Shown in pieces: positions 1-11,700 of a stretch of DNA of 64,000 bases. The DNA is taken from NCBI RefSeq assembly GCF_907165205.1, contig NC_058189.1, forward strand, positions 2,482,501-2,546,500, given 5' to 3'. The notes beneath the pieces were generated by a model. The model saw only the letters and a program-made list of their open reading frames with translations. It did not search any database and was not told the DNA's origin. Made by a program: the position numbers and the translations under genes. The stretch is from Coccinella septempunctata (lineage: Eukaryota; Arthropoda; Insecta; Coleoptera; Coccinellidae). The first letter of the stretch is position 1. Each line of letters starts with the position of its first letter.

Positions 1-980
1 TGATTATTTCAGACCTTGAATTAATTTTTTATTTCGCTATTATTCAGGCAGCATATTTGTTGGGAAATGTTTAAAGGGGAATTATGGAAGATATTTTATT
101 TAAACATACGTTTTATTGAGGAAATCAAAGTTTAGTATTTTTTTCCTAATCACAGAACAATGTATAACCATAAATCTAAATGACTTACTTTCATCATTCA
201 TTCAATATTTTCTTCGGCAGATATTTGTCAGTGAATTCTCAGAGTTATTTAATTGAGTACTAAAAAAAAACATGTAAAATCTTTAAACAAGGGCAAAGCA
301 CACACTTTTAGTATAAAAAAAACATAAGGATTGAAATCAACATAACATAAATATTTTCAGAATAAAGTATAACAATATTTAATTTAGGTGAAATGTAAAA
401 GAATTTTTATCGTCTTCATAACAAACAATATGGAACTAAACAAATTATGATATATACATTCTAATTATAATAAAAATATATCCTCCTCCTGTTTGCAAAT
501 CGAATAATTATTGCAATACTAATATGGAACAGTGCAATGCTGATTATTTCGCTGAATAAGCTTCGTAATTTACATTTTGGAATAAATTGAAGATATACGT
601 ATATATATTTGAAATCTGTAATAAATAGTACGAACTGATAAAATCATAAAAAAGTTCTATCTTGACCGGGACTACACTAATTTTGGGTTGAAATAGTGAA
701 TTAATTGAAATAGGACGAAATTTCGTAAGTTATTTAATAATTTAGGAAATGTCTTCAAATATTGAAATTTTTTTTTAGACGCTAAACTAGAAATTTTCCT
801 ACAAAAGTTCCCACTTACATTTATCACAACCTTCTTTTTAATTTGCTAATTTTGAATGGAAGTTCAAATTTGTATGCAGTACACGTTTATAATTCAAGAG
901 TAAGTACAATCTTCGTCAACTTAACAACATTCACAACATCAAATATGTACTTATTTTATGTAAAAAATAAATTTTGGATA
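1..980. other. AT-rich intergenic sequence, no gene seen
   Basis: This stretch lies 3' of the kinase gene. It is strongly AT-rich, has no reading frame with recognisable content, and I found no clear terminal inverted repeats in it. I also saw no canonical AATAAA for the kinase transcript on the minus strand here, so the polyadenylation site is unplaced. Confidence 0.4.
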
Positions 981-3386
981 TCATCCCCTTAGGCTGTAAA
1001 TTCTTGTAGGCAGGGAAGATTTCTGCTTTGATTTGCTGGATTCTTTATCTGAAAGTAATTTCAAGAGAATTATAATAAATTAACCCCGAAGAGGGAAGAC
1101 GTCAAGATCACAGAATATTTATCTTCTTCTTTTCATACACATTCTATATCTCAACACTTACTATTATTCTTCTTTGAAGTTTTTCTTGTCCTCTTCCTAT
1201 TCCTCTTGATCGGTTTCACCTTCACAGCCTCCTCCAATTCTCGCAACTCCAAAACTTTCTGTCGCACAGCCGCCATCGCGGGCGTGTATCCGTCCGGAAC
1301 ATCCCCCAAATCGGTTTCCCCATAACTGTTAGGGGACAGACCTTTCCTCTCCTCGTACTTTTTGAAAACCTCCCTCATGGCCGGTGTGGGGTTCATTTCC
1401 TCCAAGTCAAAGTCCAAAACGGTTGGAGCATCGTTAGTTTCCACTTTCCTATTAACTTTCTTAAGAAGAACCTCGGGATCCGAAAGCATCATTGACCATT
1501 TCAAAGCCGCTTGGGTTTTCGTCTTTTTCGTTTTTCTACGGAGTATCGGTTTGACTGGCATGTTTGAAAGTAGCGGTGGCCTTTTAAAAACGTCCACTGG
1601 ATGACCGACCTTGAAATGAAACAATTAGTAGTAGGACCTATTGTTTGTTCGTTTACTTATGGCCAAAATTTCAAACAATATGTATTTACCTTTTCTGAAA
1701 CTTTTTTTTTATTCAATCCCCAACCTTCAACATTATCGAAGTCAAACTTTTGATCGTGATAGCCATGCTCTTTCAAAGCCTTCATAATGAATTGCTGGCA
1801 TGCATTATAATCCGGAGTGTCTTGGATGTCCAATCCTTTTATATATTGAAAGAACTCCTTCAATATTCTGGGAGGATCGGGCATACAAAAATATAGGAAT
1901 CCCGATATGTCAACAAAACAGTGTCTTTTCTTCCTTTGCATCATTTCTGGATTCTCCAGATCGTCAATCCAGGGAAGGGAGCCCGTTAACCAATACACCA
2001 TATTGTAAGCTAAAGATTCTAAATCGGACCGTCTGGATTGTATACCCTTGTGAGCATCTCTGGAGCAAAATAGTAATGTACCTGCATGTGCTTTACGTTC
2101 ATCTTCGCAATTTTTATGTTCTCCTGTTGACAATCGGTATTTTGATGCAAGACCAAAATCTAATAAATAGAGCTGTGAAAAAATAAATCAATATAAAAAT
2201 AATAACAAGATATGCATGATTTTTCCTTCAAACTCAACAGCTTACAATAAAAACGTCGATATTTAGTTTGCCAGGTAAAGAGAAGAATGTATTTATGTTC
2301 TAAGTTTTTATGAACAAAAATGTAAGGTTTTTTCTGAGATTTCAAATCTGCAAAAATGTTTACAGGTAAAGAAAATGAAAGTGAACATTGAGAATATGTC
2401 AAATGAATATCCCTAACATTCGATTAATATAATGACAAACTACAGTGTCCTCACCTGTTCCCTCTTAACTTCCTTGACTTTGATTTTCTTGATTTTGTAT
2501 TCTTCTTCTTCAGGATCTTCGATTTCATCTTCAGACCCAAACAAGGAACAAACATCAAATAAATGATCTATGTTATAGTCAATACACTTTACTTTTCTTG
2601 TATCATAACGTTTAGGTCTAAGCACTTGAGTCACTTTTCTCACTTTACAATTTCTCAATTTGAGACACCTCTTTTTAGAGTCTGCTACTGGTGACTTTGA
2701 ATAAGTCGATAAATCACTTGAAGTATTTTTAGTTCTTAATGTTTTCACTTGACTTAGCATGATATTAGCGGCTTTAATATCAGAATGAATATAACCCTTC
2801 TCATGAATATACTCCAGAACTTGAAGAATCTGGCTTGAAATAAGAAGTACAGTTTTCAAATTGAACTTTTTCTTCTCCTCAAAGATTGCTTCTAAATCTT
2901 TTTCAAATCGCGGTAGAACTAAAAAACGGTATTTGATGCCTTTGAAAATATGAGAGCCAGACGCTACATAATGAGGCATGCCCAAAACTGGTAAACTTTT
3001 TTGTTTAGTCCATTCATCGACTGAAAAAAAAAATCTTTTGTAAATAATGTAACGGATATCATACTAACCTAAGACTTACTCATTTCTTTTTTACCAATCC
3101 TCAAGTAACAATTAATTTCGGTAAACAGAGGACCATTTGTGTGAGTTTCTATCTTTACAACATATTTGTTCTTTTCTTTTTTACATTTCTGGGATACTTC
3201 ATGGATAACTCCGAATCCTCCACATCCTATTGCTTTTCCAAGTATCCATTCATTTCCAGATAAATCTTTCAGAATTTCACCTGGTACTAATTCAATACCA
3301 TTCCGATCACAGTCTGTTAAATCTATTTTCTTAATAAAGGGTTCATCTGAGTTTCGATCATAAACTCTTTTAGGAGTTTTAGGCAT
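981..3386 (-). CDS. VRK1: VRK / nucleosomal histone kinase-1 type Ser/Thr kinase
   Basis: Five exons on the minus strand keep frame: 3386-3080, 3020-2455, 2172-1690, 1609-1162 and 1048-981, giving about 623 aa. The glycine loop is GCGGFG (residues 54-59), the ATP lysine is K78 in YVVKIE, and the helix-C glutamate is E90. The catalytic loop reads HSDIKAAN (D183, K185, N188) and the metal-binding motif is DFG (296-298). HSDIK in place of HRDLK and the divergent start fit the VRK/casein-kinase-1 branch, whose insect member (NHK-1, ballchen) phosphorylates histone H2A and BAF in the nucleus. About 100 extra charged residues separate the catalytic loop from DFG. The tail is rich in Lys and Arg. 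The last exon is inferred from a GTAAGT donor at 1161 and a CTTTCAG acceptor before 1048; without that splice the frame stops at 1151 after NNSKC. VRK family membership is firm; orthology to VRK1 is likely. Confidence 0.85.
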
Positions 3387-4159
3387 CGTAATATGTGGGG
3401 TCCCCTGTAGTCACTTCAAATTTTTCAAAATCGATATAAAAAAGTCACTTAGTAGAGTTCGGATCTTAGCTTTCAACTTTCAGGAAATTTTTGTTTCAGT
3501 TAGTTGAAATGATAATTCTATTCATTTTTGTAGTTATTCCTTCGGTTTAGGAACTGAAAAATAAAGACTTGTAAACAAAACAATGTAAAGAAAAAAATAT
3601 AACAAAGTCTATAAGATTGAAAATATATTTACCTTACTCAATTAATACAAAATTCTCAGAAAAATACTCAAATCCAAAAAATCATGACAATAAAAGAATG
3701 TCAACAGTCTTCTGTACCACGGCCATCTTACAACCGGCCCGCCAGTTGCCACAGAATACATACAGAATTCGATCCGCGCCGTCTCCGAAATTAAAGTAAT
3801 ATTTTCTATTGGATACAAAAATACCATGTGATAATTCAAATTTTAACTGTTTAAAAAATAAATGCAGGGTGCGAATAAATGCAGATATGCAAATATGGAT
3901 ATTAAACAAAAAATTAAATGAGAAATATTATGATTATTACGACGTTAAATGATGATGATGTTGAGAATTTTAAATTTGGCGGATGATTAATTATTCTGTT
4001 TGAAATCTTTATTACGATGTTAGGTTGCTAGGCAACAGTTTGTATATATCTTGAATTCAAACAAATAGTGCTGGTGGAAAATAAAAATAGATACAGTTTT
4101 TTATGCAGCACTGTGAAATACTTTGAAATGCAAAATGAATATCGAAATTGCGTATTGAT
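3387..4159. promoter_or_regulatory. Divergent intergenic region between VRK and B9D2
   Basis: The two start codons face away from each other across 773 bp, so this should hold both promoters. It is AT-rich without an obvious TATA box close to either gene. The one strong element is the X-box at 4024-4036. Short frames here have no recognisable content. Confidence 0.5.
4024..4036. promoter_or_regulatory. RFX X-box upstream of B9D2
   Basis: GTTGCTAGGCAAC matches the imperfect palindrome bound by RFX factors: half-sites GTTGCY and RGCAAC with a one-base spacer. It lies 123 bp before the B9D2 start codon, in the range typical of ciliary-gene X-boxes. RFX factors control ciliary genes in nematodes, flies and vertebrates. 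That this copy is used is inferred from fit and position. Confidence 0.75.
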
Positions 4160-7100
4160 ATGGCTGAGGTTCATATTATAGGAGAAATAGAGAAAGCGAA
4201 GGATTTCAAAAAACAGCATTTATTCTGTAAATGGTATATACAAATAGGTATGATATCTTTTATTGGCATTGGTGTTTCTTTTAATTAATTATTTATCACT
4301 TTGGAGTTTAATTGTGTTGAATATAAATAGGGTGGAAATTTTATTCGAGTACCTACTTATTCTTAAATAAAAATTTTAATTGCATTTCGAAAAATGCGCA
4401 ATAATTTACCTACCTGTTAAAACCCACCAAATTTTATTTGCATTATCTAGTTTCAGAGCAATGAATATCTCGAAAAACCAAAAAATTTTATCCGCAAATG
4501 TGCATTATGCGGATAAAATTTATATTTCATACTGTCTTTATTTTTTCATGTAGAATCACCCCATATGAAATTTGTCGCTGTTAATCACTAACATCCTGTA
4601 GATTGAAAAGCAGACCCACATTCTTTTACATATACAGGGTGAGTCTTTGACTCGTGCAAATATTTTAACAGTAGATTCTAGAGATCAAAAGAAACACTTT
4701 TTTCTTATACCATATGGTATATTTATTAGTTAGCGTCCAACTTGGGTTCTTTGAATTTTTGGTATTTTTATGGTATGTAATGGTCATAATGAGAAAACTG
4801 AAAGACGTGGGTGATATTTGTCTTCGAAAAAGATTCATCAAATAAATGAAAAACTATATATATTCCGAAATTCATTGCATTCTATAAAACCGTTTGTGAA
4901 ATGAAACTAAAAATCAAATTATTTTATGGTTTTTCAACAGCCTGTATCTTTCAAAACGAGCCGATTCGGAAAAAATGGTTAAGGAAAAAAGTGTTTCTTT
5001 TGACCCCAGGAATCTACTTTCAGAATATTTGTAGGAGTCAAAGACTCATCACCCTGTTTAGGGATGTATGTGAGCAAAAAGGGTTTTTCAAAAAGCGATT
5101 GATACAAGTCGTTTTTCTTTAGGAAATTAATAAAGCATTTCAATATACCTAGGTGTACACAAATTTAAAATCATTTCTCTTATTTAGGTAATAATTGGAG
5201 AGTTATATCAGGTAAAAAAGAAGGCCAAACTCAAGTTGCTCATTCTGAGTTTGAAGATACTTGCAATTGGTCATACCCAATAGATATCCATCTTGCTACA
5301 TCAGGAATACAAGGTAGGAAAATTAGAAAATAGACTTGAACAGGGAAAAATATCAAGTTATATAGGTTGCTCGAAATAAAGTTGAACAAATTCGATGGTT
5401 TCTATATATTCTAAGTCAAAATTACTGATAATTTGAGTACTAAAAGGTTCTACGCTCCTGATCTATCTGACTAAAATACACTGCGCAAAAAAATTAACGC
5501 ACATTATGGAAATCTCAAATTTATTCTACAACTGAAGGTGTTCTCAATGATAATTATTTTTATCAGAATTATGCATGCATATGTTATCCACTTTCAACGG
5601 TTTTCTTCAATACAGATGTTTTTTCCCAGCAGGAATAAAAAAAGATGATATTATCAGATTTTGAATGTATTGGCTCCATTCTAAAATCAGTTGTTCTCGA
5701 TCAATTCTAGTGATCAATAGTTTTTCTTTCGTTTGATTTTCTACACTCGATCGCTATGCAACGCGAAACACGCAATTTGACCCAAGAGGAATGTGCCCAA
5801 GCGGTAGTTTTGCGAGAAGAAGGGTGGACATACAAAAGAATTGCAGAAAGGTTTGGAGTTTCGCATACAAGTGTGTCCAGAATGTTGCAGCGATTCGGGG
5901 AGACAGGTATGAATGTCCGAAGACCAGGACAGGGTAGACCACGGGTAACAACTGCCATTCAAAAACGTTACTTCAGAGTTTCTTCGTTGAGACAACGGTT
6001 TGCAACCGCTCGCCTCCTTCAAATTCAGCTTGAGCAAACTCATGAGGTGCAAATTAGCACTCAGACAATAAGGAATCGCCTCAGAGAATATGATTTAAGG
6101 GCTCGTGTCGCGGCAAGAGGCCCAGCTCTTACCCCAGCCCATCGAAGGGCGCGTTTGGATTTTGCGAGAGAGCATATCCATTGGGAAGAGGCCGATTGGG
6201 AAAGAGTTCTCTTCACAGATGAGTCTAGATTCTGCCTCTACCATTGTGATCGACGTTCCCTTGTATACAGACGTCCACATCAAAGATATGCTCAGTGCAA
6301 TTTCCTGAATACTACTGGTTTCGGGGGAGGATCGATTATGGTATGGGGTGGAATATCTTTGACTGCTCGCACAGACCTAGAGTTGTTGATAATGGAGCTA
6401 TGAATGCTGATAAGTATATAAGGAACATTCTTGAAGAGCATGTAGTGCCATTTGCCCCATACATTGGTGAAAATTTCATTTTTATTGACGATAATGCCAG
6501 ACCCCATCGTGCGCGCATCGTTCAGGAGTACCTTGAAGAGGTTGAAGTCTCTCGAATGGAATGGCCAGCAAGAAGTCCAGATCTCAATCCGATTGAGCAG
6601 GTTTGGGACAACCTCAATAGTAGGCTGAGAAGTTCAGAAAATCATCCAGCTACCCTTAATGACTTAGGAATCCAACTCGGAGAAATCTGGGAAGGATTAG
6701 ATCAGAACATTTTAAGATCACTCATTTTTAGTATGAACCGTCGTTGCCGAGCTGTAATTAACGCAAGGGGTGGAAATACCAAGTATTAAATCACTTATCA
6801 GCATTTCAGTATTTTGAAAATTGTTCCATTTCTCTTCTTTCACATAAGATTCGGTGAAATCCTGAATTTTTCTTCCATTTAATGTGTCTTGTTTTGTTCA
6901 AAACCTTCCCGAGAGAACATAAAAAATAAGTTATGAAGTCAATGTAGAGTTAACTTTCATTAAAATTGAGATTTTCAGAATGTGCGTTAATTTTTTTGCG
7001 CAGTGTATTTCCAATGTACACATTTCCGTGCTATTTTTCAGAGAAACAAAGAATGGTGAAAACTGTAGCCTCCTACTACTCTTCGTCTTTGAGTTATTAG

Positions 7101-8694
7101 CAAAAAATGAGATTTTGACGAATCGAAAAGTTCTCATAAATTTTTTGTCTTCGAAGTTACAGATCTGAAACTTATTGAACCTTCTCAGGCACCTTTATAC
7201 GTAGAATCTACCGACAAAAGTTTTTTTCCAATTCAAAAATAACAAATAGGTACCATAAATGTTTGCATCCAAAAAAATCAAAGTTCACCTAATGATTCCA
7301 AATGAAAAAAATATTTTTAGCTTGTGAGTGGATTTTTACGTATACGTAAAAAAGTGCCTGAATAGAAGGTTCAAGTTTCAGATCTGTTGAGTAATTTGCA
7401 AATTTGATTATTTGCTAATTACTCAAAAACGGACAATCGTAGGAGGCTACGGTTTCAACCATTATTTGTTTATCTGAAAAAGAGACAGGAAATGTGTCAT
7501 CTGTTTTCTTCTAGCTCTTATAGTTCTCGAGATGCCCTCAGTAGACGATGAGTTTTGCCCACCCTGTACTTCTCTATCCTTATTCCTGATACTTTCGGAG
7601 ATATTGACGGTTTTCTACAAAAATTGTCAGAAACATGGATCTACATACTCAGTTTATACAGAGGGTGAATTTTTGACTCGTACAAATATTTTAACAGTAG
7701 ATTCTCGAGGTAAAAAGAAACACTTTTTCTCATATCATTTTTTCCGAATCAGCTCGGTTTAAAAGATACAGGCTGTTGAAAAACAATAAAAAAATTTATT
7801 TTTAGTTCTATCTGACAAACGGATCTATCGAATGAAATGAAATTTGGAATATAGTTTTTCATTTATTTGATGAATCTTTTTCGAAGACAAGATATCACCT
7901 ACGTCTTAGATTACTGGCTGTGGAAAAACCATAAAAAAATTTATTTTGAGTCCTTTCTCACAAATAGTTTTAACGAATGAAATAAATTTCGAATTTCGAA
8001 AAATTTTCTCGTATTATGCACAGTTTTCAAGTAATTTGATGTTAAAAAATGAAAGACATCTGTGAAATTCAAAAAATTGGGCACTTTTGCCGAATGCAAC
8101 TCTTTTTAAGAGATTTACAGAAGGTCTTATTACTCGAAGCGTTTATACAAATGTACCTACATGATCGAAGTCACATTAAAATTTAATAGGGAATCCAGAA
8201 ATGAGATAATTTTTCAAAAAAAGTTGAAGCTCTTTTTGAAAGTGACAAAACATGAAAATATTCCGGAATTTCTCCGTATCCCGGATGAGATACTGAAAAT
8301 AAATTCGTATATTCGATAGTTATAGCCTCAAAGCGTCCACCAAATTGTAATTTTGACCAATAAGTCATCTTTTTTAGGTTGGCCGAAATTATATCTCGAA
8401 GTATATCATTTGGATTGGCTGGGTAGAAGTCACCTATACGGTTATGGCGTTGTGACCATCCCAACCCTCCCTGGAAGACACGACCTCGATTGCTACACTT
8501 GGAGGCCCGCGGGTACACTCAGAGAAAGATTCGTGCAGTACTTCTTGGGTGGAGGCCCTCAGCTGAAGGATCCCCACACGATCTTATCCGGATCGGATAG
8601 GTACAAAATCAACACCGAGGCTATGGGAGTCGTGACTCTCAAAGTGACAACAGTTTTCAGAAATTTCTTCGATTACGGTGTAGAGTACCATTGA
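4160..8694 (+). CDS. B9D2: B9 domain-containing protein 2 (ciliary transition zone)
   Basis: Three exons, 4160-4247, 5188-5313 and 8378-8694, join in phase to give 176 aa, matching the roughly 175 aa of animal B9D2. The protein opens MAEVHIIGEI. It contains LFCKW, the EGQTQV motif, the WSYPIDIHLATSGIQGWP block and, near the end, LGGGPQL and a DRY motif before a C-terminal RNFFDYGVE. The B9 domain spans nearly the whole protein. B9D2 works with B9D1, MKS1 and tectonics in the MKS module that gates the base of cilia. Intron 2 (3,064 bp) holds a Tc1 transposon, a small fold-back and a MITE fragment. The tectonic start codon follows the stop after only 7 nt, and no AATAAA lies between them. An X-box sits upstream. 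Confidence 0.93.
4635..5056 (+). repeat. Family A inverted-repeat MITE, copy 1 (internally deleted)
   Basis: It begins CAGGGTGAGTC and ends with the inverse, GACTCATCACCCTG. The terminal arms are about 90 bp. Full copies in this window run to about 700 bp, so this one has lost part of its interior. It sits in B9D2 intron 1 and has no coding capacity. Confidence 0.75.
5479..7005 (+). mobile_element. Tc1-like DNA transposon in B9D2 intron 2
   Basis: The element is about 1.53 kb and lies between two TA dinucleotides (5477-5478 and 7006-7007), the Tc1/mariner target. Its outer 27 bp, beginning CACTGCGC, are perfectly inverted at the two ends, and weaker similarity continues inward to about 45 bp. 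It carries one transposase gene in the host gene's orientation. Perfect ends and a single visible frame break suggest a recent insertion. Confidence 0.92.
5756..6789 (+). pseudogene. Tc1-family transposase, DD34E, one frameshift
   Basis: The frame opens at 5756 with a paired-type helix-turn-helix (WTYKRIAERFGVSHTSVSRM) and a GRPR hinge. The catalytic core follows: first Asp in LFTDESRF, second in DDNARPHRA, and Glu in SPDLNPIEQVWD, with 34 residues between the last two (DD34E). The reading frame shifts near 6385-6400: the first frame (5756-6403) ends shortly after GGISLTARTDLE, and the remainder continues in the frame that stops at 6789. Apart from that break the two parts add up to a normal Tc1 transposase of about 340 aa. 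Whether the break is real or a sequencing error cannot be told here. As written the gene is inactive. Confidence 0.88.
7018..7500. repeat. Small fold-back element next to the Tc1 copy
   Basis: The left arm (about 7018-7195) includes GTAGCCTCCTAC and CAGATCTGAAACTT. The right arm (about 7350-7500) carries the same words inverted, GTAGGAGGCTAC and AAGTTTCAGATCTG. The two arms would form an imperfect hairpin. No coding content is seen. Confidence 0.65.
7658..8130 (+). repeat. Family A MITE, copy 2 (3' truncated)
   Basis: It starts with a degenerate ACAGAGGGTGAATTTTTGAC, then follows the shared family A interior, including GATACAGGCTGTTGAAAAAC. It fades out after the GGGCACTTTTGCCGAATGCA region, so the right terminus is missing. 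It lies in B9D2 intron 2. Confidence 0.65.
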
Positions 8695-8701
8695 TCTAAG
8701 A

Positions 8702-11700
8702 ATGTTGCGTCTTTTAATGTTAGTCGGGATTTTTTTTTCTCAAGGGAACCTTGAAAACTTCACCGAACGCTATAAAAATCCTACTACGACAGAAACGCTC
8801 AACACTTCTGCTGAATTCACGACAGAACTTGATTATAACACCTCTACCTCTCCTAATGTAACAGAGGTTCCATTGGTAACAACTACTAACAAAACTTTTA
8901 AGTCTATAATCTTGGAGACATCGAACCTTGCACACGATCAACATGAAATTAGCTGTCTTTGCAACCTTCATAAAAATGCCTGCGATATAGGTTGTTGCTG
9001 TGACAGAGATTGCACGTATGAGATGAAGAAGGTCTTCGAAAGCTGCGAGGAAGTTGCTGAAAGTCAAACCGATAGGAGTTCCTGTCAGTACTTCGAGAGG
9101 GATTATGTCAATTTTACCATTCACGAATGGGAAATCCAGAACAACGATTTTCTATGCGTTGCTAAAACCAACCTGCCCCCATCGTACACGCTTCAAAAGG
9201 AAAAGGTAAAATTTTTCATGGATAATTGTGTTCAGGTACAGCTTATTACTTATTGATGATGAGTCATGAGTAGGCGGGACCACGATGCTAAGGCCCGTTT
9301 GCACCAATACTCCTTAAAACGAGTACTTAACTAAGTGTCGTTTAAAGTAAATGGACGCTTAATTTTATTGTCAGTTGCACGACTGCGGCTTAACAGAATC
9401 TTAAGTAAGGGGCCCTTAAGTTTTTATATCTAGGGATATTTCAGTTTTTTATTTTGGTGCAACTTCATTCTAGTCCAATAAAGCCATTTCATTGGTTGAC
9501 CGGTTGCCGATGATCGTTGTCATTTCATTAACCTAACTTAATTGTCCTGTCAGTCAGTTTCGACTAAATTATTAAATTATTATCAAAGAGTAACAAATTT
9601 TTGTTGTTGAATTAGTATTATTATTGATAATGATAAGGATTGTCAAATAAAGGGTACCTAAGTTTATATAAGTACAACACTTTCTTTGTAAGGTCTTGTG
9701 TGAATTTGTTTTATTAATGTTGAAAAGGAACGTGAAAAAAATGTCCTTATTGTCCTTGTTAGTACGAAAACGATGAATGATTGCCAAGCAAGTGGTAGTA
9801 ATCTACAACTCAACTTCTCAACAGAAGAAAAGAGTTTGTTGCTAACTATAGTATGATTTGTGACACAAAATTGAAAATTGAAAGACTGATGACATAACAA
9901 TAAATGCGAAAGAAAAGGCTTGATATTCAATAATGAATTCATTCAATTTTCAAAATCCATCAAAAATGGGAAGTTCTGCAGCCAGTTCAACAAATTATTG
10001 TAGGTTAGAATCCCGCTCTCAAATATTTAAGTGGTCATTACAGGAGCGCTCAAATTTAAGGTTAGCTTTAGCCATTTAAATGTCACTTAACAGTTGGTGC
10101 AACGTAATTTAAGTTGGTATGTTTGGTGCAAATGTTGGTATGTTTGGTGCAAACGGGTCTAAATGACTTATATATGACTTTAGTCTTGCGGCTTTCACAC
10201 TCCTCTCCAGAGGAACATTCACTTATCCCAGATATCTCAGATATCAAAAGGATTAAGCTCTGTTGGGGCCCTTTCCAGGTTTTCGGGCTAGTGGTAGTGG
10301 TCGGGTTCGGACCGCTCCTCGGCTTCTTGCCTACGGTTGGATTCCTGCTCCACTCGCACTTCCTGTCGAAGCAGACGGTGTTCCTCTGCATTCCCCATGT
10401 ACTTGCGTACAGTTCTCGCCGTTCCCAGCAGTACCGCCTTCTGCATGACTCTATAGATATTTCCGTCCAACTGAAGTTCCCTCAATTTCTCTAGTAGTTT
10501 CTTCGGTATCAGGCCTGTAGATGATATGACAATAGGGATGGTCTTGATATCTTTCAGCTTCCACTGTCTCCTGGTTTGTTCCTCTGAAATTTTTTTCAAT
10601 GTGCCTATCTAGAAGATTGTTATTATTTGGAATCGCCACGTCGATGAATAGTGCTCTGTCCTCATTCTTATTGTGCAATATGAGGTCTGGTCTATTGTGA
10701 GTTATGTTCCGGTCTGTGAGAACCGTGCGATCCCAGTAGAGCTTGTGATTTTCATCATCCGGATGGTAATTGTAATAAGGAACCTTTTTCGAACTTAGTA
10801 GTTGGTGTTTTAATGCCAATTCTTGGTGAAGAATCTTGGCAACAGCACCATGTCTACTCTTGTACTCCGTGCCCGCGAACTTCTGACATCCCCGGTGATG
10901 TCTGGATAGTTTCATGTAACGCACAGCCATAACGACAGCTATCGTCCTTCACTGAGGCATCCTTGGCGATATATTTCGTGTAGTTTCTTGTCGGAATCAC
11001 TTGGTCCTGGAAGGCGAGGATAAAGAACTCTGTCTCGGGAAACAACCTTCCGGAAGTCAACCAGTAGTTCGAAGCAGATATGACGACGTAACCATGATTG
11101 ACCTCGTTCTGGTGCCTCCCATGCAAAGGTTTGCCAATCAGTTTCTGCATTTTGATTTCTGCAGGTTGTTCGACAGTTTCCAAGTGGTCCTGTTGTAGCT
11201 TTAACGGAGTAGAACTATCAGCAACACAAACTACTCGATGGATTTCTGGCGAAGCAGCCTTGTTCAGGAAATATTCCTTCAATTTCCTGGTACTGCGGTT
11301 GGACAAGTCAACAATTTCCCTACCCCCCGAGGTGTCGTGGCAGCTCTTACCGTTCTATTGGGCTTTTGAGGTGATGTTTATTATGTTTTGTCAGCATTGT
11401 CCTTATTTATTTTCTCTGTAGGGCTGCTAAATTCGTGGTGGTCCAAGAGTTGATACCGAATGAGTAGCTCAGCACCGAGCGAGCATAGGTATCATCAAAC
11501 AATTTTATCAGATTATCAGTTCTCAATTTTAGGGTGAACTCCTCTGTTAATTCTTTCTTCATCTGGCTCTGATTGATTTTTCTTGCCTGTTTTATGCCTA
11601 GATACTTGTATGTATTATTATTTTTTGAACTGGGGTCGTTGTCGCTCGGTTAGCCTTTCGGGAACTGCGAACATGTAGATCTTTTGTTCTCTGTCCTACC

